Below, one piece after another: positions 55,685 through 63,019 of a stretch of DNA of 64,000 nt. Source of the DNA: Burkholderiales bacterium. Lineage in GTDB: Bacteria; Pseudomonadota; Gammaproteobacteria; Burkholderiales; Burkholderiaceae_F. The DNA lies in assembly GCA_020248865.1 (NCBI GenBank), contig JADCGS010000005.1, positions 124,001 through 188,000 of the forward strand. The letters are read 5' to 3'. Position numbers and translations under genes: made by a program. The notes under the pieces were generated by a model, which was not told the DNA's origin, made no database searches, and saw only the letters and a program-made list of their open reading frames with translations. Each line of letters opens with the position of its first letter. The stretch's first letter is position 1.

Positions 55685-56338
55685 TCAACGGATCTTGAAC
55701 ACGATCGGCGCCTGCACCCGCACGTCCTGACCCTGCCCCTGGCACTGCAGGCGGGACTGCACCACGGTGAGCGACGGGCGATTGAAGATGCGGTTGGTCG
55801 ACGAGCGGATCACCGGATCTCGGATCTGGCCGTTGGCCGCCACCGTGAATTCGATGATCACCTCGCCTTCCAGGTTCTCCAGCAACGCCTCGCGCGGGTA
55901 GGTAATGGAACCCATCACCTCGCGGTAATTCGGGCAGACCACCGAGGCCTGGCGGATCGCTGGCGCCGGCGGTGCTGCCGGCGCCGTTTCGACAGGCCTC
56001 TGGATGACCGGCGCCTGCGGCGCGGGCGGGGCCACCGGCGTGACTGCGGTGATCGTGGGTGCCGGCGGCGGGTTGGCGATCTGGATTTCGGGCGGCGGCA
56101 CGAACGGCGGCGGTGGGGCCGTCACCTTCGGCGGTGGCGGCAACACCTCAGGCGGCGGCGGAGGCGGCTTGGCCACCTCCTCGATCACCTTGACCTCGAT
56201 CGGTCCCTTGACTACCTCGATCACCTTGCGCGCCAGACCGCTCACGAGCGCCCAGACGATCAGCAAGTGCAGCACGATCACGCTGCCGATGCCGATGTAG
56301 TGCCGTCTGGGATCGCGCGCGCTGCGCGAGAAATCCAT
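55685..56338 (-). CDS. tonB: TonB energy-transducing protein
   Basis: A 217-residue TonB. N-terminal helix (about 15-35, IGIGSVIVLHLLIVWALVSGL), a Pro-rich periplasmic linker (about 55-130, PPPPPPEVLPPPPKV), and a C-terminal TonB domain (about 135-217, YPREALLENLEGEVIIEFTVAANGQIRDPVIRSS). The ATG at 56338 is preferred over one 18 nt upstream because GGAG lies 7 nt before it. It heads the operon serving the nearby TonB receptors. Confidence 0.95.
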   Translation of the reverse strand: MDFSRSARDPRRHYIGIGSVIVLHLLIVWALVSGLARKVIEVVKGPIEVKVIEEVAKPPPPPPEVLPPPPKVTAPPPPFVPPPEIQIANPPPAPTITAVTPVAPPAPQAPVIQRPVETAPAAPPAPAIRQASVVCPNYREVMGSITYPREALLENLEGEVIIEFTVAANGQIRDPVIRSSTNRIFNRPSLTVVQSRLQCQGQGQDVRVQAPIVFKIR

Positions 56339-56368
56339 GGCGTCTCCAGAAGTCATAAAAAAGCCGCG

Positions 56369-56374
56369 ATTGTA
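56369..56374 (-). promoter_or_regulatory. -10-like hexamer for the tonB operon
   Basis: TACAAT on the minus strand, 30 nt before the tonB ATG, in an unusually AT-rich patch (GAAAGTAAATACAATCGCGG). No clear -35 and no Fur-box match was recognised. Confidence 0.45.
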
Positions 56375-56608
56375 TTTACTTTCTCGGCCGAGTTCCCCGA
56401 TCTGCCCGCCAGAGCCGATGGCAGTCACGCTGCGCTGCGCCATGCGATCGCGGCGGCGATCGCCGGGGGGCAGGGTCGTCCATTGGCGGTGGCGGCCACA
56501 ATCGACGTGCCGAGTGGACCGTACGCGGCCGGCTGCCTGCGCCGTAAGCGACCCGATCATCGATCAATGGCCCCGCGCAGCCGCGCGGCGACCAGCAGGT
56601 TGCGCCGG

Positions 56609-57637
56609 TTAGAACAGCTCCGGCGGCACCTGCCGCCCGGCCGGCACGGCAAGCCCGAGGTGCTCGTAGGCCGCCAGTGAGGCGATGCGCCCGCGCGGCG
56701 TGCGCTGCAGCAGGCCCTGCTGGATCAGGAAGGGCTCGACCACGTCTTCGAGCGTCTCGCGCTCCTCGCTCACGGCGGCGGCCAGGTTGTCGATGCCCAC
56801 CGGCCCGCCGCCGAACTTGTCGATCACCGCCACGAGCAGCTTGCGGTCGATCACGTCGAGCCCGCGCGCATCGACCTCCAGCATCACCAGCGCGCGGTCG
56901 GCCACCGCGCGGTTGATCTGGCCGTCCTCGCGCACCTGTGCGAAGTCGCGCACGCGGCGCAGCAGCCGATTGGCGATGCGCGGGGTACCGCGCGAACGCC
57001 GCGCGATCTCCAGCGCCCCCGCCGCGTCGATCGGTGCACGCAGCAGACCGGCGGATCGGTGCACGATCGAGGCCAGTTCGTCCTCGGTGTAGAACTCCAG
57101 TCGCGCGACGATGCCGAAGCGGTCGCGCAGCGGATTGGTCAGCATGCCGGCTCGCGTGGTGGCACCCACCAGCGTGAACGGCGGCAGGTCGAGCTTGATC
57201 GAGCGCGCGGCCGGGCCCTCGCCGATCATGATGTCGATCTGAAAGTCCTCCAGCGCCGGATACAGGATCTCCTCGACCACCGGGCTCAGGCGGTGGATCT
57301 CGTCGATGAACAGCACGTCGTGGCGCTCGAGGTTGGTCAGCAGCGCGGCCAGGTCACCCGGGCGCTCGAGCACCGGGCCGCTGGTCTGGCGCAGCTTGAC
57401 GCCCATCTCGTGCGCCACGATGTGCGCCAGCGTGGTCTTGCCCAGACCCGGCGGGCCGAACAGCAGCACGTGGTCGAGCGACTCGCTGCGCCCGCGCGCG
57501 GCGCTGATGAAGATCTCCAGTTGCTCGCGCGCGCGCGCCTGGCCCACGTAGTCGGCCAGCCGCTGCGGCCGCAGCGCGCGCTCCACGGCCTCCTCGTTGG
57601 GCGAGGCGGCATCGGCGGCAACGACGCGTTCGCTCAT
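56609..57637 (-). CDS. ruvB: Holliday junction branch-migration ATPase RuvB
   Basis: A 342-residue AAA+ motor that drives branch migration of Holliday junctions with RuvA. Walker [10 protein letters not shown], Walker [10 protein letters not shown], sensor 1 GATTRAGML, the [16 protein letters not shown] segment and a C-terminal winged helix ([20 protein letters not shown]). All catalytic elements are intact. ATG at 57637 shares one base with the stop codon of the upstream PIN toxin gene (TGATG), so ruvB translation appears coupled to the toxin rather than to ruvA, which is unusual. Confidence 0.97.
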   Translation of the reverse strand: MSERVVAADAASPNEEAVERALRPQRLADYVGQARAREQLEIFISAARGRSESLDHVLLFGPPGLGKTTLAHIVAHEMGVKLRQTSGPVLERPGDLAALLTNLERHDVLFIDEIHRLSPVVEEILYPALEDFQIDIMIGEGPAARSIKLDLPPFTLVGATTRAGMLTNPLRDRFGIVARLEFYTEDELASIVHRSAGLLRAPIDAAGALEIARRSRGTPRIANRLLRRVRDFAQVREDGQINRAVADRALVMLEVDARGLDVIDRKLLVAVIDKFGGGPVGIDNLAAAVSEERETLEDVVEPFLIQQGLLQRTPRGRIASLAAYEHLGLAVPAGRQVPPELF

Positions 57638-58023
57638 CACCAGACAATCTTGACGGGATAGCGCGCCAGTTGCGGGTCGGCGCTCACCAGGGGCATCTGC
57701 TCGATCACCGACTGCGCGGCGAGCATGCGGTCGAAGGGGTCGCTGTGCGCGTCGGGCAGCTTCTCGATGGCATAGACGTGCTCGGGCTCGATCGGCAGCA
57801 GGCGCAGGGCGTTGCTCTGGGCTTCGCGCCTCAACGCCTGCGCCAGCGGAAACGCCAGTTGGAGCTTGCCCAGGCCCATTTTGATCTGCATCTCCCACAG
57901 GCTGGCGATGCTCAGGTACAGGTCGGTGCCGGTGTCCAGGATCGCGGCGCGCGCCGGCTTCGACAGCCGCGTCGGCTGCGTTGTCAGCCAGATGAAGCAG
58001 TGCGTGTCCAGCAGCAGCTTCAT
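57637..58023 (-). CDS. vapC: PIN-domain toxin, VapC-type
   Basis: A 128-residue PIN-domain ribonuclease toxin. The acidic active-site residues are present: Asp6 in [10 protein letters not shown], Glu44 in ASLWEMQIK, Asp95/Asp98 in HSDPFDRML and Asp116 in VSADPQL. The LDTHxFIWL and SLWEMxIK motifs are those of the VapC group paired with Phd/YefM antitoxins. VapC enzymes cleave specific RNAs, usually initiator or other tRNAs. The start overlaps the antitoxin stop by 4 nt (ATGA). The gene lies inside the ruv operon and its TGA overlaps the ruvB ATG. Confidence 0.95.
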   Translation of the reverse strand: MKLLLDTHCFIWLTTQPTRLSKPARAAILDTGTDLYLSIASLWEMQIKMGLGKLQLAFPLAQALRREAQSNALRLLPIEPEHVYAIEKLPDAHSDPFDRMLAAQSVIEQMPLVSADPQLARYPVKIVW

Positions 58024-58280
58024 CGCGCCTTGCGCGGGCCGGGTTCGATGGGCGCGTCGAGCCAGCTCTCGTCCAGCGGGGCATCGAAGTCCGGCGCGAT
58101 CGAAACCACCCAGCCGGCGTTCAGGCCGAGCGCGCGCTGGCGCGGCCGAGCGACGATCGGCACCAGCCGGGCCACCGGCTTGTTGGCGCGCGCGATCAGG
58201 ATCTCCTCGCCGGCCTCGGCACGGGCGAGCAGGTCGGACAAGCGGGTCTTGGCCTCGTGCACATTGACGGTCAGCGCCAT
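58020..58280 (-). CDS. vapB: Antitoxin, Phd/YefM family
   Basis: An 86-residue antitoxin. The N-terminal Phd/YefM DNA-binding fold is plain: [38 protein letters not shown]. The C-terminal 35 residues ([16 protein letters not shown]) are acidic/aromatic, as expected for the part that wraps and inhibits the toxin. It should autoregulate its own promoter. It starts with ATG at 58280, 122 bp after the ruvA stop, with an AT-rich operator-like patch in that gap. Confidence 0.94.
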   Translation of the reverse strand: MALTVNVHEAKTRLSDLLARAEAGEEILIARANKPVARLVPIVARPRQRALGLNAGWVVSIAPDFDAPLDESWLDAPIEPGPRKAR

Positions 58281-58323
58281 GGGAATCCTGCGGTTCTTGC
58301 TTGGTCGTGAGGCCGCGCGTCTT

Positions 58324-58345
58324 GATTAGCCAGAAGATTAGCTAA
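58324..58345 (-). promoter_or_regulatory. Operator-like repeats upstream of the antitoxin gene
   Basis: The AT-rich patch contains a direct repeat GATTAGC (58324-58330 and 58336-58342, 12-bp spacing) and the palindrome TTAGCTAA (58338-58345), 44-65 nt before the antitoxin ATG. This is the only AT-rich segment between ruvA and the toxin-antitoxin pair and is the natural candidate for autoregulation. Confidence 0.55.
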
Positions 58346-58402
58346 ATGCTACGCGAGCGCTCGGCACGGCCGCAAGAGGTCGGTCGCCTCAGCTCGGTCG
58401 CT

Positions 58403-58981
58403 TCAGCTGCGCGCCAGCGCCTTGAGCGCCAGGCGGATGCCGTCCGACACACCGGCGCCGGCCGGCACCGACTTCAGCGCGGCCATCGCTTCCTTGTCCG
58501 AGTAGCCGAGCGCCGACAGCGCGTGCAGGATGTCGGCGCTGGCGTCGTTGGCCGCCGGTGCGGCCGCGCCTTCCAGCGCTGCACCCAGGCGGCCCCTGAG
58601 TTCCAGCAGCAGCCGCTCGGCGGTCTTCTTGCCGATGCCTGGAATGCGTGTGAGCCTTGCGCTCTCCTGCAGCGTGATCGCCTGCGCCAGCTCGTTGACC
58701 GACAGGCCCGACAGCACCGCCAGCGCGGTGCGTGCGCCGATGCCCGAGATGCGGATCAGCTCGCGGAAGGCGTGGCGCTCGGCGGCGGTCGCAAACCCGT
58801 AGAGCTGATGCGCGTCCTCGCGCACGGCCAGGTGCGTGAGCAGCGTCACGGCCTCGCCCGCGTTGGGCAGCGCGTACAGCGTGCTCATCGGCACGTCGAG
58901 TTCGTAGCCCACGCCGCCGACGTCGAGCAGGATCGACGGCGGGTTCTTCTCCAGCAGGCGACCGTGCAGGCGACCGATCAT
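58403..58981 (-). CDS. ruvA: Holliday junction DNA-binding protein RuvA
   Basis: A 192-residue protein that forms tetramers gripping Holliday junctions. Domain I (OB fold): [28 protein letters not shown]. Domain II helix-hairpin-helix motifs: [22 protein letters not shown] and [20 protein letters not shown]. Domain III (C-terminal, contacts RuvB): [27 protein letters not shown] at 58981, 18 bp after the ruvC stop. Followed by the toxin-antitoxin pair rather than directly by ruvB. Confidence 0.97.
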   Translation of the reverse strand: MIGRLHGRLLEKNPPSILLDVGGVGYELDVPMSTLYALPNAGEAVTLLTHLAVREDAHQLYGFATAAERHAFRELIRISGIGARTALAVLSGLSVNELAQAITLQESARLTRIPGIGKKTAERLLLELRGRLGAALEGAAAPAANDASADILHALSALGYSDKEAMAALKSVPAGAGVSDGIRLALKALARS

Positions 58982-58999
58982 CGACGGGCCTGCACGGGC

Positions 59000-59593
59000 C
59001 TACTTGCCGAGCGCCGCGGCATGCGCGGTCCAGGCGCTGCGCGTGCCGCCGCGGCGCCGGCCGCCCCGCTCCGGCGCCGCGGCCACGGCGGGCAGCGCGG
59101 TGCGCAGCCGCGTCTGCAGGCCGCGCGTGTGCGCGTGGCACACCGCGCAGGCCAGCGCATCGGCCGCGTCGGCCGGCGGCGCGGCGGCCAGGGTCAGCAG
59201 CCGCCGGATCATCTCCTGCACCTGCACCTTGCTGGCGCGACCGGTGCCCACCACCGCCTGCTTGATCGAGGTGGCCGAGTATTCGTGCACGTCGAGCCCG
59301 GCACTGACCGCCGCGCACAGCGCCGCGCCGCGCGCCTGGCCCAGCAGCAGCGTGGAGCGCGCGTTGACGTTGACGAACACCTGCTCGACCACCGCCACCG
59401 ACGGCGCGTGCGCTGCGATGACCTGCGCCAGTTCCTGCAGGATCACGCCCAGCCGCGGCGCCAGCTCCCCCGGCGGCACGCGGATCACCCCTGAGTCCAC
59501 GCAGCGCAGCCGGTCGCCACGCACGTCGATCACTCCGAAGCCGGTGCGATTCAAGCCGGGATCGATGCCCAGGATGCGGATGGATGCGCTCAC
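59000..59593 (-). CDS. ruvC: Crossover junction endodeoxyribonuclease RuvC
   Basis: A 197-residue Holliday junction resolvase. Catalytic acidic residues occur in [17 protein letters not shown] (Asp11), [15 protein letters not shown] (Glu) and the C-terminal [17 protein letters not shown] (Asp pair). The C-terminal basic tail is slightly longer than in E. coli RuvC. GTG at 59593 is the start giving the standard N-terminus; a CACAAT -10-like hexamer ends 7 nt before it. Confidence 0.96.
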   Translation of the reverse strand: MSASIRILGIDPGLNRTGFGVIDVRGDRLRCVDSGVIRVPPGELAPRLGVILQELAQVIAAHAPSVAVVEQVFVNVNARSTLLLGQARGAALCAAVSAGLDVHEYSATSIKQAVVGTGRASKVQVQEMIRRLLTLAAAPPADAADALACAVCHAHTRGLQTRLRTALPAVAAAPERGGRRRGGTRSAWTAHAAALGK

Positions 59594-59948
59594 GCCGGCG
59601 ATTGTGGCAGAGACGATGGAGGATGCAGGACCGCGCCTCGCGCACCGTCGATTGCGGACCGCGGATTGGCCCGCGCGAACCGCAGGACGGTTTTGCCTGT
59701 CCCGCGTGCGGGGGGCGAAGGCGGGGTGTCGGGCGGTGCCCTGCGGCACTGTCCGCCGCGGGAGCCGGCCGCGCTTGCAAGCGCGGCCGTGGGCCGGCAG
59801 GCGGCGCGTGGCTCTTGGCAAGCGGCGCAGCGGGCGGCCGCTCCGGAGCGCAGCCGCCGGATCAACCCACTTGTCGTGCAGGTGCGACTGCTCAGCGCTC
59901 GCGTACACGCAGAGCGAAACACCCGGCCGCCGCGTACACGACGGGCGC
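59594..59948. other. 355-bp gap between purH and ruvC with large palindrome
   Basis: No gene is supported. The gap holds a perfect 24-bp palindrome centred at 59777/59778 (59766-59789; half-site CGGCCGCGCTTG), flanked by further CCGG-rich inverted words. Transcribed leftward it could end purH transcription, but there is no U-tract. The left end carries the ruvC -10-like element. Confidence 0.55.
59601..59606 (-). promoter_or_regulatory. -10-like hexamer directly before ruvC (leaderless candidate)
   Basis: CACAAT on the minus strand, 7 nt before the GTG start at 59593. Confidence 0.38.
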
Positions 59949-61499
59949 TCAGTGCCGGAAGTGCCTGACCCCGGTGAACACCATCGCCACGCCGCGCTCG
60001 TCGGCGGCGGCGATGACCTCGGCGTCGCGCAGGCTGCCGCCCGGCTGGATGACGCAGGTGGCGCCGGCCTCGACCACCGCGTCGAGCCCGTCGCGGAACG
60101 GAAAGAAGGCATCGCTGGCGACCGCCGCCCCGGCCAGCGCGAGCCCGGCTTCCCGGGCCTTGATGCCGGCAATGCGCGCCGAGTCGATGCGGCTCATCTG
60201 GCCGGCACCCACGCCGAGGGTCATGCCGTCGCGGGCGAACACGATGGCGTTGCTCTTGACGAACTTGGCTACGCGCCAGGCAAACAGCAGGTCATCCATT
60301 TGCGCGCCGCTCGGCTGCTGCCGCGTGACGACCTTTAGCTCGGCCGGCTCGATGACCGCCCGATCGGGCGTCTGCACCAGCAGGCCGCCGCCGACGCGCT
60401 TGAAGTCGAAGTCGTTGTGCGCCTCGCCCGGTGCCGCGGCCAGCAGCCGCAGGTTCTGCTTGGCTGCGAGTTTCGCCAGCGCCGCCGGTTCATAGGACGG
60501 TGCGATCACCACTTCGGCAAACTGCCGGCTCACCGCCAGCGCGCAGGCCTCGTCGACCCGGCGGTTGAACGCGATGATGCCGCCGAAGGCCGAGGTCGGA
60601 TCGGTCTTGAACGCCTTGCCGTAGGCGGCCGCGGCGTCGGCGGCGACCGCCACGCCGCAGGGGTTGGCGTGCTTGACGATCACGCAGGCCGGCTCGCCGA
60701 AGCTGCGCACGCACTCCCAGGCGGCATCGGCATCGGCAATGTTGTTGTAGGACAGTTCCTTGCCCTGCAACTGCTCGTAGCCCGCCAGCAGGCCGGCGTC
60801 GACATTGCGCTCGCGATAGAACGCGGCCGCCTGGTGCGGGTTCTCGCCGTAGCGCATCTGCTGCACCTTGACCCACTGGCGCGTCAGCGTGGCGGGGAAG
60901 GCGCCCGGCGCGAGCTTGTCGTCCAGGGCGGTGAGGTAGTTGCCGATGGCCCCGTCGTAGCGCGCGGTGTGCGCAAACACCTTCTTCGCCAGCTCGAAGC
61001 GGGTGGCCGAGCCGACCCGCCCGTGGGTGCGCAACTCCTCCAGTACCGGCCGGTAGTCGGCCGGGTCGACCAGCACCGCCACGCTGCCGTGGTTCTTGGC
61101 CGCTGCGCGCAGCATGGCCGGGCCGCCGATGTCGATGTTTTCGATCGCCTGGTCGAACGTGCAGTCGCTGCGCGCCACCGTCTGCTCGAACGGATAGAGG
61201 TTGACCACCAGCAGGTCGATCGGGTCGATGCCGTGCTGCGCCAGCGCGGCCGTGTGCTCGGGCAGCTCGCGCCGCGCCAGCAGGCCGGCGTGGATGCGCG
61301 GGTTCAGCGTCTTGACGCGCCCATCCAGGATTTCCGGAAAGCCGGTGTAATCGGCCACCTCGGTCACCGCCACGCCGTTGCGACTCAGCAGGCCGGCGGT
61401 GCCGCCGGTCGACAGGATGCGATAGCCGAGTGCGACCAGCCCGCGCGCGAACTCGAGCACGCCGCTCTTGTCGCTGACGGAAACGAGCGCGGTCTTCAA
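59949..61499 (-). CDS. purH: Bifunctional AICAR transformylase / IMP cyclohydrolase
   Basis: A 516-residue enzyme completing the last two steps of IMP synthesis. N-terminal cyclohydrolase (about 1-195): [49 protein letters not shown]-terminal transformylase: [24 protein letters not shown] and [17 protein letters not shown]. The start is TTG at 61499, overlapping the fis stop as TTGA; no ATG lies near and the first residues ([12 protein letters not shown]) fit the family. Translation is probably coupled to fis. Confidence 0.96.
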   Translation of the reverse strand: MKTALVSVSDKSGVLEFARGLVALGYRILSTGGTAGLLSRNGVAVTEVADYTGFPEILDGRVKTLNPRIHAGLLARRELPEHTAALAQHGIDPIDLLVVNLYPFEQTVARSDCTFDQAIENIDIGGPAMLRAAAKNHGSVAVLVDPADYRPVLEELRTHGRVGSATRFELAKKVFAHTARYDGAIGNYLTALDDKLAPGAFPATLTRQWVKVQQMRYGENPHQAAAFYRERNVDAGLLAGYEQLQGKELSYNNIADADAAWECVRSFGEPACVIVKHANPCGVAVAADAAAAYGKAFKTDPTSAFGGIIAFNRRVDEACALAVSRQFAEVVIAPSYEPAALAKLAAKQNLRLLAAAPGEAHNDFDFKRVGGGLLVQTPDRAVIEPAELKVVTRQQPSGAQMDDLLFAWRVAKFVKSNAIVFARDGMTLGVGAGQMSRIDSARIAGIKAREAGLALAGAAVASDAFFPFRDGLDAVVEAGATCVIQPGGSLRDAEVIAAADERGVAMVFTGVRHFRH

Positions 61500-61849
61500 G
61501 CGGCCAGCCCGTGCTCGACCAGCTTCTTGCGCAGCGTGTTGCGGCCGATGCCCAGCAACTGGGCCGCGGCCGACTGGTTGCCGCCGCAGCGCTCCAGCGC
61601 GAACTGCAGCAGCGGTCGCTCCACCGCGGTCATCACCATGTCGTGCAGGGCATGCGGCTTGGCCCCGCCGAGGCTGGCGAAGTACTGCTCGAGCGAGCGT
61701 TGCACACACTGGCCGATGCTCTCGCCTTCAGCGGACGTTGGCCGCGCGTCGGCCGGTCGGCGGGCCGCGCCGTTGGTGGACGCGCCGCGCGGCAGCGTGG
61801 CGGGCTTGCTGGCGGACCGCGCGGGGCTGCGCTGCTGCGTGGCGGGCAT
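61496..61849 (-). CDS. fis: Fis-family DNA-binding protein
   Basis: A 117-residue nucleoid protein/transcription factor. The C-terminal Fis helix-turn-helix is intact: [37 protein letters not shown]. The dimerisation region is [22 protein letters not shown]. The N-terminal 40 residues are a basic, Ser/Ala/Pro-rich extension longer than in E. coli Fis (98 residues), as in other beta-proteobacteria. It follows dusB by 18 bp, the conserved dusB-fis arrangement. Confidence 0.93.
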   Translation of the reverse strand: MPATQQRSPARSASKPATLPRGASTNGAARRPADARPTSAEGESIGQCVQRSLEQYFASLGGAKPHALHDMVMTAVERPLLQFALERCGGNQSAAAQLLGIGRNTLRKKLVEHGLAA

Positions 61850-61867
61850 GTCGTCTCCTGTCCGTTT

Positions 61868-62881
61868 TCAGTGCAGCGTGGGTGAGGCCCCAGCATAGGC
61901 GAGCCGGAGGTGGCGCGCCGCGTGCTGGGTCAGGAACCGGTCGACCGCGCGCGCCTGCTCCGCGGTGGAGTCGAGCGCGTTCATGCGGTCGCAGAACTCG
62001 GTGCCGCCTTCGAGCTGCCGGGTGTACCAGTGGATATGCTTGCGGGCGGTGCGCACGCCCAGGTGCTCGCCGTAGAAACGATAGTGGTCATCCAGGTGCG
62101 CCAGCAGCAGGGCGCGCGCTTCGGCCACTGTCGGCGGCGGCAGGTGGGCGCCGGTCCGCAGGAAGTGGTCGATCTCGCGGAAGATCCACGGCCGGCCCTG
62201 CGCGGCGCGGCCGATCATGACGGCGTCGGCGCCGGTGGCGGCGAGCACCGCGCGCGCCTTCTCGGGCGAGTCGATATCGCCGTTGGCCACCACCGGGATC
62301 CTGACCGCGCGCTTGACCGCGGCGATGGTGTCGTGCTCGGCCCGGCCGCCATAACCGCAGGCGCGGGTGCGGCCATGCAGCGTGAGCATGGCGATGCCGG
62401 CCTGCTCGGCCAGGCGTGCAATCGCCAGCGCATTCCTGTGCTGCGGGTCCCAGCCGGTACGAAATTTCAGGGTCACCGGCACGCCGACCGCCGCCACCAC
62501 CGCGTGCAGGATGCGCGCGACCAGCGCCTCGTCCTTCAGCAGCGCCGAGCCGCAGGCGACGTTACACACTTTCTTCGCCGGGCAGCCCATGTTGATGTCG
62601 ATGACCTGGGCGCCACGCGCCACGTTGAAGCGCGCCGCCTCGACGAGCATTTCCGGGTCGGCGCCGGCCAGTTGCACCGCCTTGGGCTCGGCCTCGCCGT
62701 CGTGGTTCAGGCGCCGGCTCGTCTTCTCGCTGGCCCACAGTTTCGGGTTGGATGCGGCCATCTCGCTCACCGCGTAGCCGGCGCCGAGCTTCTTGCACAA
62801 CTGGCGGAACGGCCGGTCGGTGACGCCGGCCATCGGTGCAACGAACAGCCGGTTCGCGAGCTCGTGGGAGCCGATGCGCAT
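61868..62881 (-). CDS. dusB: tRNA-dihydrouridine synthase B
   Basis: A 337-residue FMN enzyme reducing uridine to dihydrouridine in tRNA D-loops (U17 in E. coli). Features: LFVAPMAGVTDRPFRQLCKKLGAG, DINMGCPAKKVCNVACGSALLKD with the catalytic Cys, LKFRTGWDPQHRNALAIARLAE, LHGRTRACGYGGRAEHDTIA and VMIGRAAQGRPWIFREID. ATG at 62881. A TACAAT -10-like element lies 42 nt upstream. First gene of the dusB-fis-purH unit. Confidence 0.96.
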   Translation of the reverse strand: MRIGSHELANRLFVAPMAGVTDRPFRQLCKKLGAGYAVSEMAASNPKLWASEKTSRRLNHDGEAEPKAVQLAGADPEMLVEAARFNVARGAQVIDINMGCPAKKVCNVACGSALLKDEALVARILHAVVAAVGVPVTLKFRTGWDPQHRNALAIARLAEQAGIAMLTLHGRTRACGYGGRAEHDTIAAVKRAVRIPVVANGDIDSPEKARAVLAATGADAVMIGRAAQGRPWIFREIDHFLRTGAHLPPPTVAEARALLLAHLDDHYRFYGEHLGVRTARKHIHWYTRQLEGGTEFCDRMNALDSTAEQARAVDRFLTQHAARHLRLAYAGASPTLH

Positions 62882-62923
62882 GGGAAGTCGGAACGGAAGG
62901 TGGCGGACGGCGGCGGGGCGCGG

Positions 62924-62929
62924 ATTGTA
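62924..62929 (-). promoter_or_regulatory. -10-like hexamer upstream of dusB
   Basis: TACAAT preceded by GC on the minus strand, 42 nt before the dusB ATG, in the 138-bp gap after the UbiH-family gene. No matching -35. Confidence 0.4.
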
Positions 62930-63019
62930 GCCCTCGCTGCTGCTTGCGCAGCGGGGCCGTAGCGTTGAGAACAGTATGCGCGCTGCCCAAGCCGAGCCAC
63001 GCAGCCGCTGGCCCGGCCG

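Noticed and set aside
56339-56608. Fur box upstream of tonB
   Set aside because: The AT-rich patch is only about 20 bp and does not match the GATAATGATAATCATTATC pattern in an acceptable way.
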